Shown here: positions 47,231 to 58,761 of the stretch, piece by piece
Layout: each line of letters begins with the position of its first letter
Position numbering within the stretch: position 1 is the stretch's first letter
Assembly: GCA_012976225.1 (NCBI GenBank)
Contig: JAAVVG010000010.1
Location: 372,001-436,000 of the forward strand
DNA: 64,000 bases
Direction: 5' to 3'
Source of the DNA: Golubevia sp. BC0850
Taxonomy: Eukaryota > Basidiomycota > Exobasidiomycetes > Golubeviales > Golubeviaceae
Made by a program: the position numbers and the translations under genes
Notes under the pieces: model-generated
What the model was told of the DNA's origin: nothing
Databases searched by the model: none
The model's input: the letters and a program-made list of their open reading frames with translations, nothing else

Positions 47231-48275
47231 TGTAAAGTTTGTTTGAAGAGGTTGAGAGTAGGTTGAGATCAGAGAGTGAGCTGAAAGTTGTAGGAAGTTG
47301 ATGAGGAAAGTCGAGATATTCTGGAAGTTGACGCTTCTTAAATACCTTTTTGGAATTGAGTGGCGACGAAGACCTACACGTTTGTGATGAACGCTTCGTC
47401 CCCAATCTTTACTGTTTTGTCCTGCTATTACGCTCCAAATTTCCTGCGAGACTTGCTTTGCTTCTGACTCTTTCGAGAAGAAGTCTACCTGGAAGAACAC
47501 CATCGAAAGCTGAATTCTCAACGTCTCAACAGTAAACTATTTCCAGCTTTCCTTCCTGCATCGACAGATTCAACATCCTGCAGAAAGCTTGAACCAATAC
47601 AGTTCTCCAGACAGAATAACCCGGACACGAGCAAATCTGTGTTCTGAGCTTCGAAAGGGAAGAAAGGAGTAAGGAGGTAAGACCAGTCTCCTCGCAGGAA
47701 TGAGCAAGGTCTGCCAAGCGCGACCATCCCGACGCTCCTTGACCCTGTCTTGCAGAATCTCCTTACCCGGAATGAAAAAACAGACATTCAACGGAACTTC
47801 AATGAATAAAATTAGATCTAGAGAGGGAAACCAGTAATGGGGAAGAGCGGAACCGGTGGCAAGTGGCGTCGATAGCCAAGTACTTTGTGGTCTCGCTAAT
47901 TGCGATGACGTGGATTGTTCTCGAATTGGCTTTGAATTACTATCCGGAGATGACGCCCTCACGAGTGACCCTTCGATGGCTACAGGGAGGGACTTCCTCC
48001 CGTCGTCTGTCCTCCTTGTTTCATGAAATGAGACATGAGAAAAGAATGCTACAAGACTTTAGCAGGAGAACAGAGACGCCTCCATCATCCTGCACAAAAC
48101 AAAATTGCAGGAAGGAATCGAGGTAAGAAAAGATTCAAGAGAAGTCAGCAATTGGATTGAAGCTTCGTCGACAAGAGAAGAAGCTATAAAAGGGGTAGTC
48201 ATCTCGACTCCTTTCGTTTCTTCCCCATCTCAACAACCTTCTACATCTCAACTACTTCAAAGTCAAACTTATCCA
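47231..48275. promoter_or_regulatory. Divergent intergenic region of the secreted paralogues
   Basis: About 1.05 kb between the two start codons. A TATA-like TATTTAAG (47337-47344, minus) and a TATAAAA (48185-48191, plus) stand at the usual distance from each start. The frames in between do not look coding. Confidence 0.5.
48185..48191 (+). promoter_or_regulatory. TATA box of secreted paralogue B
   Basis: TATAAAAGG begins 91 bases before the start codon at 48276, a good core promoter match. Confidence 0.55.
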
Positions 48276-49410
48276 ATGTTCTCTTCTACTACTATTGTCT
48301 CTCTTCTAGCTATTGCTTCAGCAGTCTCGGCCATGCCATCTTGGACTGCTGGCCCAGAAGCGAAGGCCGTCCTTATGGATCGCAGAACTGGAAAACCAGC
48401 TACTGATGTCGAGTTTCTCAAGCGTCAAGACGACGTTCCTGATATCACCGAGTTTTTAAAGTCGCGAGTATCCAAGCAGCCTCCTTTCAATTGCATGAAC
48501 CTTCCTTTCTCGAGAGAGACCTCACGCTGACCTCAGACTTTCCTCTTTGCTTCAATTTTTTCAGCTGCCCTGGCGGTCCAGGTAGCGATAGATTGGACGA
48601 CGCCGACAACTGCATCTGGAACAACGAAGGTCCGAATGGCGACAATTTCGACGACGTTGTAGAGTGAGTGATGCGATGCCTTCTACCTTACTCCGTTTCT
48701 CGAGTTTCTGATGCTGCTGTTCTCCTTTCTGCTTACCACAGCTTACTACCTGGGAGACACGTCAGAGATTCTTGTGGTGGTGCTGAAGGAGACTTCACCG
48801 CCTCTTTCTCTGAGTCGCATACGTTTACTCAAAGTTACAGTCTCTCCACTTCGACCGAGTTTGAGTTGGGACCAATTACAGCCGGACTTAACGAAAAGGT
48901 AGAAAACTCTAGCTCTCAGACTGAGTCCAATGCATTTACGATCACCACTACTAAAGGAAGACAAGCCACTCTTGTCGCCAGTGAGTAATCAGGACGGAAG
49001 GAATTCGTTGTTCTTTTTTTTTCTTTTCTTATAGCTTTGGTATTTCAAGTATCCTAGAGACTATACATAGACAGGGCGGAAGCTGACTTTTCTTCCTGAT
49101 TACGCCTCATCTCAGAGCAATCCATCTCTCCTCGTACTGGTTCTGTGGACCTTAACTTTGGCTCTAAGCAATACGGTAAGTTTTTGTTTCTCTTGATGAT
49201 TTTGGTGGGGATAGAATGGAGAATGGGATGGAGCGCCGAGACGGGACATAGCTTCTCGGACTCACTCATTGACCAACCCTTTCACGTTCTATTCGTCTAC
49301 CTTCAGATCATTTCTACTGGAACTTTGGACCAGTCAATGCCAACGTCCTAAACGGAACCCCAATCCGTGAGGAAAGAGAAGCCAACTGTGACGAGGAGAT
49401 TCCAATCTAA
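48276..49410 (+). CDS. Small secreted beta-rich protein, paralogue B
   Basis: Five exons (48276-48460, 48565-48663, 48742-48980, 49116-49175, 49307-49410) join in phase to about 228 residues. The first donor (GTCGCG) is weak, so that junction is the least certain. After a signal peptide (MFSSTTIVSLLAIASAVSA) comes a propeptide-like stretch with a dibasic site (EFLKRQDD), then NCPGGPGSDRLDDADNC, VRDSCGGAEGDF, a Ser/Thr strand region (SHTFTQSYSLSTSTEFEL), TKGRQATLVAKQ, GSVDLNFGSKQYDHFYWNFG and a Cys near the end. The order of motifs parallels the paralogue at 46202-47230, including the CPxGP start and the GSK..DHF.W block. Function unknown; a lectin-like or pore-forming beta fold is a guess. 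Confidence 0.75.
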
Positions 49411-51360
49411 ATTCTTGTACCTCTCAATTGTGTTTCGACTTTTACTTGGTACCTTTGTGAATCAGAATCAAGAAATTTAGCCGCTTTCTTCTTTGGTGTG
49501 ATTGAGATCAGAAGGTCTCTTGTACTCGATCGGTCGTCTCGACTGAAGAGTGCCTTGAATCAAAATCCAGGGGCTCGTACCAGGCCCCCTTTCTCGTCCT
49601 TGCTCCAGTTTCCCTTCAAATTATTTTTTTGGAACCTCAGAAAGTGAAAGGTGTCAAAACTGAAGTCCGCTTGCCATGCTGGAAATTGCCTCTCTCCCCT
49701 TCCCAAAGGCGACTCGTACCGGTCACAGAAAATCGAGAGAAATCTTGTCGAGGTTGAGCTCTCCGAACCGTTTACACAGATAAGTTATGAAGTGTGACTT
49801 GTAATAGAGATCTCTTAGTGGTATGCTGGCTTCCAGTCTCATCTTTTACGCTCCTCATGAGAGCGAGGAGAGCGTTTTCGATGCTCTTTAGAGCGAGCTT
49901 CTCCGTCTTTCGTTTGAGGGGCGAAGACGAGCTTCTTCAGCAGGCCAGTTGTCTTTTTTCTTAGAAGAAAACCTCGGTTCAACAAACTTTTGTTACTTCA
50001 GAAAGAATAAGGGTGCACTTGAAGCAACCACTTCGCTTTGTCCTCGGAAACCTATGCTGGACGTTCAGTTGGTTTCTCAAGCCAGTTAAGCCAGCAATAA
50101 GAAAGAAAAGAGTAGGTCCCCCAACATAAAACTTTCTAGGCTCAAGTCGGTGCAAATCCAAACCTTGTTCCATACAGAGATAAAATCTAAACACCTTGAA
50201 AGAACTCGATACGTAGTAAATAGTATCCAGTCCCCTCTGGAGCCGGTCTCGGGACTCTCAGGCACTCAGGTCGATCTCAAAACAGATCTCGAGCTCTAAG
50301 TTTACGACCCCTTTCAATGAGTTTGCGTCCCCACCACGAGATTGGAATCAAAGATGTCATGGAACCCTTTCGACTTTGTGAAGATCGTGAACGACTCCTG
50401 GAGAAGTTTCAAACTCCGTCCAAGTCGGTGACGGTCCCTTGTATTTACCCCTGTTTTCGTTCTTTGCATTCTTTTGTTCTGAATTTTCCAACTCCTCGAA
50501 AAAAGTAGCCACGTCCTCTTTGTATCACCTCTCTTGGTCGTAGGAAGAAGCCTTCCTACTATGGTCTCCCCCCACCCCCTTTTCTCTTTCCAAATAGATT
50601 CGACAACCCCCAAGCCCAACGTGTATCACCACTCTCATATCGAGTCGCTTCACTTCGCGAAGTTGAGAGAAAATGAAGAGGACGACAAACAAAACGCGTA
50701 AAACAATGCGAGTACGCGCCAACCCGTACCTTCTCTTTTTGATTAATTTCTGTTCCTCGGCAACGATTCCTCGCTCATGAATTTCATTCTCCCCTCTGTC
50801 TTAGTGCCCACAACTTTTCTTTTGGGGGCGAAATGAAGACCACAGGTTTTGTGCGAGGGGGAACAACGGCGAAAATGGGCAAGTCAGGTGGGAGGACTTG
50901 GAAGTTGGGAAGATCCCCATTCATCCCCCCCTCTTTCTCTGTGGGAAACAAGGGAGATTTTTAAGGAACCGATTGTTGGTTTTGTAGGAGCTGTGGAAGG
51001 CAAGAAAGCGAGCGATCGAGCTGTCAAAGCGCTGTGGTGTGGACCTGTATTTTCCATTTCTCCATCGCTCCATCATCCTTCCCACTGTCCTTGGAACTTT
51101 GTTGGTTCGTTTGTAAATAGACAAAAGGAAACAAGGAAACTTGACTGTCTATAAAACAAACTCAAGAAGGAAAGAAGGAAGAAAGGACAAGTCCTCATCA
51201 AATATCCCATTCAATTCAATCCCCACTCTTACTCTCTTTTTCGATTCAAGTCCTCATCGATCCTCTCCTTTCCTCTCTTTTCTTCTTCTCTTTTCTTCTT
51301 CTCTTCTCTTCTCTTCTTTTCTCTTCAAGTCCCTAGTTCTAGTCACAAATTCAATCTAGG
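49411..51360. other. Long intergenic region upstream of the HSF-type gene
   Basis: Nearly 2 kb without a supported gene. The last 150 bases are a CT-rich leader, and TATAAAA stands at 51150-51156. A large regulatory region fits a tightly controlled transcription factor. I found no convincing run of heat-shock elements. Confidence 0.5.
51150..51156 (+). promoter_or_regulatory. TATA-like element of the HSF-type gene
   Basis: TATAAAA about 205 bases upstream of the start codon, followed by a CT-rich stretch that would form the 5' leader. Confidence 0.45.
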
Positions 51361-54300
51361 ATGGACTACTCAGGATCAAGGTATTCATCAGATCAAGATG
51401 AAGAAATTGAATCTTCAGTTTATCGACTTCCCCAACTCAGTCCAAATTCATCTTATCTAAATCATTCAAATTCAATTCACAATCTTGACTTTTCAAATCG
51501 ATTCCAAGAGAATCAAGAGAAGCTGCAGCAACAAGTAGCTTCTCTACCACCCCTCATCAGTAGCAGTAGCCATAGCAATCAATCTCAGCAACTCCAATTT
51601 GAAACAGTTAATCCATTTTCTTCTTCAACTCAACATGAATATTTCAATTTAACAAATCATCCACGCGTCGATTCAACTCAGAGAGACGTGAATCAGCTTC
51701 AGCATGAGAATGAGCAGGGTCAAGAAGAGGATAGGGATTTCAATCTTCCTTCTTCTTCTTCTGGTTCTTCAACTTTGAAAGTTGATGGCAATTCTGCATC
51801 AAATGGAGAGAAAACCATTAAAATCAAAACAGCACCAGAGATTTCACCTCGAAGAACTAGGTCTAAAAGATTGTCTGAAGCAGGAAAGGTTGCTTCAAAC
51901 CCCAACGATTATACTCCAACTTCTTCAAGATCTTCTTCATCTTCAAGATCTAGATTCAGAAAAAGCACAGGGGGAGGAGGTGGTGGAATCGGTGGCGATT
52001 TGGATTCACCGCCAACTTCTGGAGATGCCATGACTTCTGGTTTTGGAGATACAACACACCCAGAACGTGTATCAGAAAGGGAGAGAAATGGAAGTGGTGG
52101 AAGTTCAACTTCAATTGGTATTTCAAGTTTAAGAATGAGAGGAACTAGTGGAAATGAAAGAGATACTTGGGGAGTAGTAGGAGATGGTGGTGGTGGTTCG
52201 AATTTACAAGTCAACGCTTCTTCTTCAACCACTTCAACTCCAAGTGGAACTGGTTCTTACAATTATCAAACTTCTCCTAGATTCCTTGAGAATTCAACCA
52301 GTTCTTCTTCAACTCCTTCTTCTACCAATACTGGTCACATTCAAAACTATCAACCTCAATATGGTAGTTCTTCTGCACCTCCAAATATCTTAACTTTCTC
52401 TTCTTCTTCTCAAACTCATCCCAATCTCAACTCTAATTCGATTTATCCTTTGGATTTCTCTTCCAAAAATCAAGAAGATGCTTCTACTTCTAAAGAGAGA
52501 CCTTTCAAATCTACTTCTACTATCAACCCTTCTTCAATCTCGTCAGATCATCCTTTCCTTTCCTCCTTGGATTCAGAAATTCAGAAAAAAATTTCTTCAA
52601 AATTTGTCTACAAGGTTTATAAAATGTGTTGTGATCCAAATTGTAGTGCTATGATCAATTGGTCCGAGAATGGGGAGACGATTCAAATCGTTAATTTGAA
52701 TGAAGTCAGTAAAGAGATTCTGGGAAGACATTTCAAACACAATAATTTTAGCAGCTTTATTAGACAGTTGAATATGTGAGTTTTGAGAAGAGGGAGGGGA
52801 GTGAGCATGCATGGGAAGAGGAGAAGGACTTGGGGTGTTTGATGACGAACCTTAGCTTGCAGCTTCGTTAGAAACCTTAGGGACGAAGAGAGAGAGAGGG
52901 AACTTTCGTGGGGAGATCTCGCTCTCGATGAGAGTCCATCTTGGGATTCAACCTCGAAGGAGAAGCTCTGGAAACCCCGATCTTACTTGCAGCGTTCTAA
53001 CCTTTTCTTCCCTACCCACACTCTCGTTCCAACGCTTTTCTTCCGAAAGGTATGGTTTCTACAAAGTCAACAAGACCAATCGATCTACCAACCCAGCCAA
53101 TATTTCTAACTCTTCATCAAATCCTCAGGGCAAGTTCTCCGAAGGACAGGTCTGGGAATTCTCGCATCCTAAATTCCTCAGAGGCAGACCTGATTTACTA
53201 GATGACATTAAAAGAAGAGTTCCAATGGACGAGATGAGAGGCAAAGATAGAGGTGGAGATGATGAAGACAGAGAAGTCGGTAGTAGCAGCACTAGAAGAG
53301 TTAGCGGAGGAGTTAAGTCGACTGGAACTGGTTCCAAAGAAAGCAACTCCGGATCTCGCTCTTCAGGAATGCCAACACCTAATACTTTACCAGTTGGATT
53401 AGGAATCGACGAAGCCGAAGAACCGAAGGAAAGTTCAAGAAAAGTTAGAAGATCTTCAAGCGACGCTTCTTCTTCTTGGAAAAGTAAAGTCGAGAACGAG
53501 GATGCAAATGAGAATGAGGATAAAGAGGAAATTCGGCATGATCAGTCTTCAAACCGTCAATTTGGAACAACAACGAAAGCTGGTTTAGGCGTATTCCCTC
53601 AATCTAAGTCATTACCTTCTTTCCCTCAGACTTCTAATGTAAACGAAACCAGCTTCAATCATCTTCACCAATATCCTCAAAATCCTATTCATCAATCGCA
53701 ACCACTTCCTACTCATCCTTCTCAGCTTCAATATCAACATTCTCAACCGACCTCTGACGCTCAGCAATCATATTCTCAGCAAACTCCTCAGAACTACCAT
53801 CTCGGTCAAGCTGTTTTTCAAATGAGAGACAACCTCGTTGGATTGGTCAATTGGATTCAATTCAACAGATTCAACGATGGTAGATTACCATTCGACATCA
53901 GAATTCCAAGTGAAGAAATGCTCTTGGAACTTCTCGGAAACGCAACTCAAGAAGTAAGCAAAAGAGAAAGTCACAAAGCTACTTCGTTTGGTGGTGGAAT
54001 GGTCGCCAACTCTCCTGGGGAAATTCCAGGAAGTGCCGGGATCTGGGAAAATGGAATCTTCCATCAAACGAATCCGCAAGCATCTCAACAGCCACACTTA
54101 TCTCAAGAAGGAGGGAATCGACCTGAAATCTACGTAACAGCTCCAAACCATCTGGACAACAGAACCTCTTCAACTGGTAGCTGGTCAAATTCATCTTACA
54201 GTGGAAACGATGGTAGAAGGATATCCGATTCAATGAGTGGTGAAGGTGTTGGAATTGGTATCCTAGACGCAAATGGTCGATCTATTGATCCATATTCTGG

Positions 54301-55054
54301 AAGAAGTAACATGAAGAGATCTCATCATGGTTTGACAATCAATACTTCCAACCCTGCTTCAAATTCAACAGATTCTCAAATGTCTTCTTATCCGACTTCA
54401 AGTTCCAGCTTAGGGTCTCATTCACATTCGATGGATGAAAGCGATCATATGCACTCTCACCAAGGTTTGGCTGGTGTTGGATTGATGAGAAATTTCAATA
54501 CTAACATGTTTAATGCTGTCAATACTCCTTTACCTCCTTCTCCTGCCGTTCAAACCCCAAATTCTGCAATCTCGAATCATTTCATGTTTCAACATCTTAA
54601 TAATCAACAAGTCGATTCTCCTATCACCCCAATTTGTCCTCAATTCGTTCATCAAGATGGATTTGGTGGGAATCATTTTTCAAACAACAATAGTAATCAA
54701 AGTCTTACTTTAGTAGATGGTTCTAATGCCTTCAATCATCAAATCAATGGAATGGATCATCATCATCATCATCATCTCGATCCAAACTCAATTTTCGGTA
54801 GATCAAATTCAATGGATGAGGTTCAAGGTAGATTTTCTAAAGTCATGAGAACTGATAGTTTGGGTACTACTCTCTCTTCTTCTTCAATCGGAAATGCTTT
54901 GATGAGTGCAACTAATACTCTTCAAAACGAAAGAAGATCTAGTTACTCGAATGGAAATTCAATGTTGAATTTAGGTTCTAATTCTAATTCTCCAAGACAA
55001 ATTAGTGCTCCTAATTCTCCTGGTGGAACTAAAAGAAAAAGTCCAGCCCAATAA
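51361..55054 (+). CDS. Very large HSF-type DNA-binding transcription factor
   Basis: Two exons (51361-52775, 53050-55054) give about 1139 residues. The HSF DNA-binding domain lies near residues 396-528: FVYKVYKMCCDPNCSAMINW, ILGRHFKHNNFSSFIRQLNM (recognition helix), then YGFYKVNK and QVWEFSHPKFLRGRPDLL. The intron falls within the conserved RQLNM/YGF. The wing loop between KVNK and VWEF is expanded by about 25 residues of Asn/Ser. About 395 residues precede the domain and over 600 follow; both are Ser/Asn/Gln-rich and disordered, with a HHHHHH run near the end. No response-regulator domain is present, so it is not Skn7, and a heptad trimerisation region is not obvious after the domain. It could be Hsf1 or an Mga1/Sfl1-like paralogue; I cannot decide. 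Confidence 0.87.
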
Positions 55055-55818
55055 ATCAACAGACAACCACCGTTGGAATCTCTCTCTCTCTCTTTTCTAT
55101 CTCACGCACATCTCAACTCCACCTGGAACAAGCTCTCCAATAATCCTCAAGGTCTTGAAACCCTCTCCTTTTTCTCGTCTCTTTTCTCTCAAGGACAGTT
55201 TTCTTCTTTCTTCTTCTCTATCGCTCTGGATCAGAACCTCTTTCTTGCACTTTTTTCCCCTCTGCCTTCTTTGCTCCTCTCTCGTCTAAAAGTTTTGCTC
55301 TTCCGGTATCTGCTTCTTCCTTGTCTCTCGTTCTTCCATTACCATCGGATCTCATTAATCGCACTCACTCAAGGACCCCCTCTTAGAATTCTCGATCTTT
55401 CCCTCCCTCTGCTTCGGTTCGTTCTATCTTATATCCCTCCCTTTTCTTCTCATAATCCTGGACCTCGTACCAACTGTCTTGCTATCTCACACAACACACT
55501 CAAAACTTCTCTTCGCACGAAATCCAATCACATTGCCTCTCCTCTCTCTTTTGGCGACTGTCGATTCTTCTCTTGCTCCAAATCTTGCTTTCGACGTCTC
55601 CCTGCCAATTGAAGTCAGGCTTCGGACCGAATTGAGGCTAGAAAGAAACCTTGGATTGAAAGGATGAGAGAGGGAACAACTGGTACAATGGTGACGAAGA
55701 GGCCTTTCGAAAGAGAGAATCATTGGAACTTCAGAGAAGAGGGTAAGAGAGGCCATGAAAGTGATGACTAGTTGATTTTGAAACCCTATTTCTGGTTTGA
55801 GGAATTCGAATGCGTAGC
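55055..55818. other. Convergent 3' intergenic region
   Basis: CT-rich downstream region of the HSF-type gene, running to the stop of the minus-strand membrane protein. Open frames here are low-complexity shadows. Confidence 0.5.
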
Positions 55819-58546
55819 TTAATAAGGGTTCACAAAAGAGTCTCTACGATCTGGAACTTCGATGGAAGCCGCAACTGCGAGCGTGACGTCTCCCTTTGAA
55901 TCTGTGAGTTGACGAAGTACTGGGTGGAAGGCAGAGAGAGTAGTTGGACGACTCTGAACCCCCAATGGTAAGGTTGGACGTAGGAAAGCTCCACAAAGAC
56001 CAACCAACAGGAGGAATCCAAAGAGAATGGCCTGGAAAGTCGAATGAAGCAAGGTCAGAGAAGTTTAATTGAGTTAGACATCCTCCTCACCAGAAGGATC
56101 TGCTAATGGTTACTTACTTGGTACATAATACTAGCCTTAGCCTTGGCGACCTCTTTGTAAGAGTATTCAACCGCTTCGACGAGCTGAGAACCCACGAAAT
56201 ACGGAAGAGCGTTCTGAGACAAGAGAGTTCCTAAAAGATTTTCAACTCTATCCATTTCAAAGTGCGAGTCACTTGAAATGAACTGTTCTGAGAAGCCAAG
56301 AGACTGTAAGATTATCGTGGCTGTCCAAGGATAGGTATCGACGCTGAAAGGGGAGAAACAACAGAGCCATGAAAGCAAAACAAAGGTAAGGAATGCGACT
56401 TTTGAACTTGACCTCCTGACAATCGAAGAGCTACTCACTCGCTCCCTACTCTGATCTCTTCTGCCGAGGCAGTGACAAAGGTACCCCACTGAAGGTCGTA
56501 GAAGTCGGGGACGTTGATGTTGACGACATCGTTCTGATGGGAAGTTCCATTCTTGGTTCCCCACGGCTTCAAATTAGCTCCAGTAGAGCTGATTTCAAAA
56601 GTCTGAAGGCCAGATATAGACTTGAAGGTTCCTACGATGTAAGGCTCGGTGACTCCTACGCAAATGGCTGCATCTGGAGGGGAGAGAGCGAAGAGGCGTG
56701 AGTGTCAAGAGTCAAAAAGAAAGAAGTGAAGGTGTTGTCTAAATGTTCAAATTCACTGCTGCTTTGAGAAATATTTTCAACTCACCATATCCCAACTTTC
56801 CGACTGCTCCCCCCACATAGAGAGCTGAGTTGTCCACGATGTCACTCTCATCTATCCAGGCGGCTGGCCAGCCACCATTAGGCGCGAGTTGCCTGATCAA
56901 GACAGCTTGAACAGAGATCAGTTGATCTTCACTTCCAACTTCTCCTGGAACGGGAAGAGCCGCGATAGCTTGGATTGGGTTCTTGGTGTACTCGAATTTG
57001 TAAGAGAGTCCAATCGAAGACGGATCGAGAGAAACTGACTTGTGACTGAAAGGTGATTGGTCGTCGACAGGTGTATATGGATTGTTAGTGGTGTTGTACA
57101 GAGTAGGCATCTCAACTTCTAAGAAGTCAAACATGTCTTGAAGGAAATCCTTTGGGACGAAGAGGTAGGCTGTCTTGTTCTCGGCCAAGGCGAGATTGGA
57201 TTCGAACAGGCTGGTGTTGAAGGCTTTGCATTTGTTTCTGTGGCCCCATCTAGGCCAATAAAGATTTGAAGGAGGCTGAGTAGATGATTTGTACTCAGTT
57301 GTCTTGCTTTCGAGCTTCTTTGCTCTGTTCTTTGAGAGGGGTAAGGGTCAGAAGGAGAAATGGGTCAGAAGGATGGCGCTAAAGAGACAGAAAGAGAGAT
57401 GGTTCGTTGATAAGAATGGTGACGTACTCACTCCAGGATATGTACTGAAACCGCCATCGTAGACAGTTGAAGTAGTTATTTCAGGAAGAAAGACCGTCTG
57501 ATTGTTCAAGGGGTGAACACCACGAATCGTCTCAGGTCGCACCCTTTGAACCAGTGAAGACTTAGTCAAGCCCAATCCCCACTTCTGGATGTGATCTAAC
57601 TCTTCAGGTTTGATGGAACCAATGATAGATATGTCACCATAGGATGACTCGTCTAAGTGGAACTCTAGCGGAAGATCGATGGTTCTCCCGTAGAGAAATG
57701 GCGTTGACGCAGCTGAAGTCGAGAAGAAAAGAAAAAAGGAGAAAGATTGGATGAGAAAGGGAAGAACACATTTCGTATTGGAGGTTACTTCAGATCTTTG
57801 CGAAACTCACCCAGAAGAAGAGTCAGAGCGAAGGTGACGACGCAAAAAGAGCGAACGCCTTTCACTCTACCCAAGCAGCGTGACCATAGAACTTGAAGTG
57901 CTGATAAGAGAGCTACATTCTCAATCCAGCTGTCCAGATTGGACAACTTGAGTGGGCGGCTTGAACGAGCTTCGGTGCTAGCTTCGATTAGAATGCTCCA
58001 GATTGCGATGTCGAATTGTCTCCTAGCGATTGGATAAAGTGCATATCCACAAACAAGTCCTAGAAAGGTTGCAGTACCTGCGATGATCGAGCGACTGCGT
58101 GGAAACAAGAACGAAGTGAAGTTGATCAGTTCTACAGACTCAGTCCTCCCCGTTTCTCCCATATCGACCTCACCTGATATAGAGATTGAACGTCTGTAAA
58201 GCATAAGTTGGAACTAAGTATCCGACGACTCCACTTATTACTGAGAGGGGTGGAATGAACGAAAGCGGAAGAGAAACCGCATTTGGACGTCAGTGCTTCG
58301 TCGTCGAATCAAGATCCTGAAGAATGACAAGCACTCACAGATTACTCCAACTAGAATGAAAACTTCTTTCCAACACACTGACTCGAGACTTGAAGATCTT
58401 GATTGAGAGGTGACTAGACTTGTGCTTGAAGAAACTGGACGGAGGTCGGTCTTATAGGTTGAGTAGCTTTCATAAGACTGTGAAGGTTGTAGAGGATAAT
58501 AAGTTGGTTTGTTCGGAGAACAGTAAAAATCTGCGACAGAGCTCAT
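55819..58546 (-). CDS. Membrane glycoprotein with N- and C-terminal membrane segments, unrecognised
   Basis: Eight exons (58339-58546, 58174-58240, 57811-58094, 57432-57712, 56786-57329, 56439-56673, 56118-56343, 55819-56031) join in phase to about 685 residues. The exon 5 acceptor (57330-57331) is the weakest choice. A Ser/Tyr-rich cytosolic start is followed by membrane segments (WKEVFILVGVI with GVVGYLVPTYAL, then GTATFLGLVCGYALYPIA and SFCVVTFALTLLLG), a large outer domain with several NxS/T sites (NNQT, NTS, NKT, NTT, NGT), and one C-terminal segment (AILFGFLLLVGLCGAFL). This layout recalls fungal DUF3176-type proteins, but I cannot assign it. It lies upstream of nothing obviously related. 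Confidence 0.7.
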
Positions 58547-58761
58547 TTGGGTATAAGTGTGAGGAGAGAAGAAAGAGGCTCTGATGCGCGTCTTCCCTTT
58601 TTGGATTTTAAGGCCAGTCGATCCCGTCTCGCATTGGCCCTCTCTCCGTGCCTCCTGAAAGACCCTTCCTCCTGAAGGGGCCATGGAGATTGGAAATGAT
58701 ACGGAATTGAATACAGAATTGTCTAACAGAAATGGAGGAGGTGCGAGCTAGGGCTAGGAAT

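Noticed and set aside
50401-50412. GAAGTTTC, a two-unit heat-shock-element-like site upstream of the HSF gene.
   Set aside because: Only two units, no third pentamer, and such a match is expected by chance in 2 kb.
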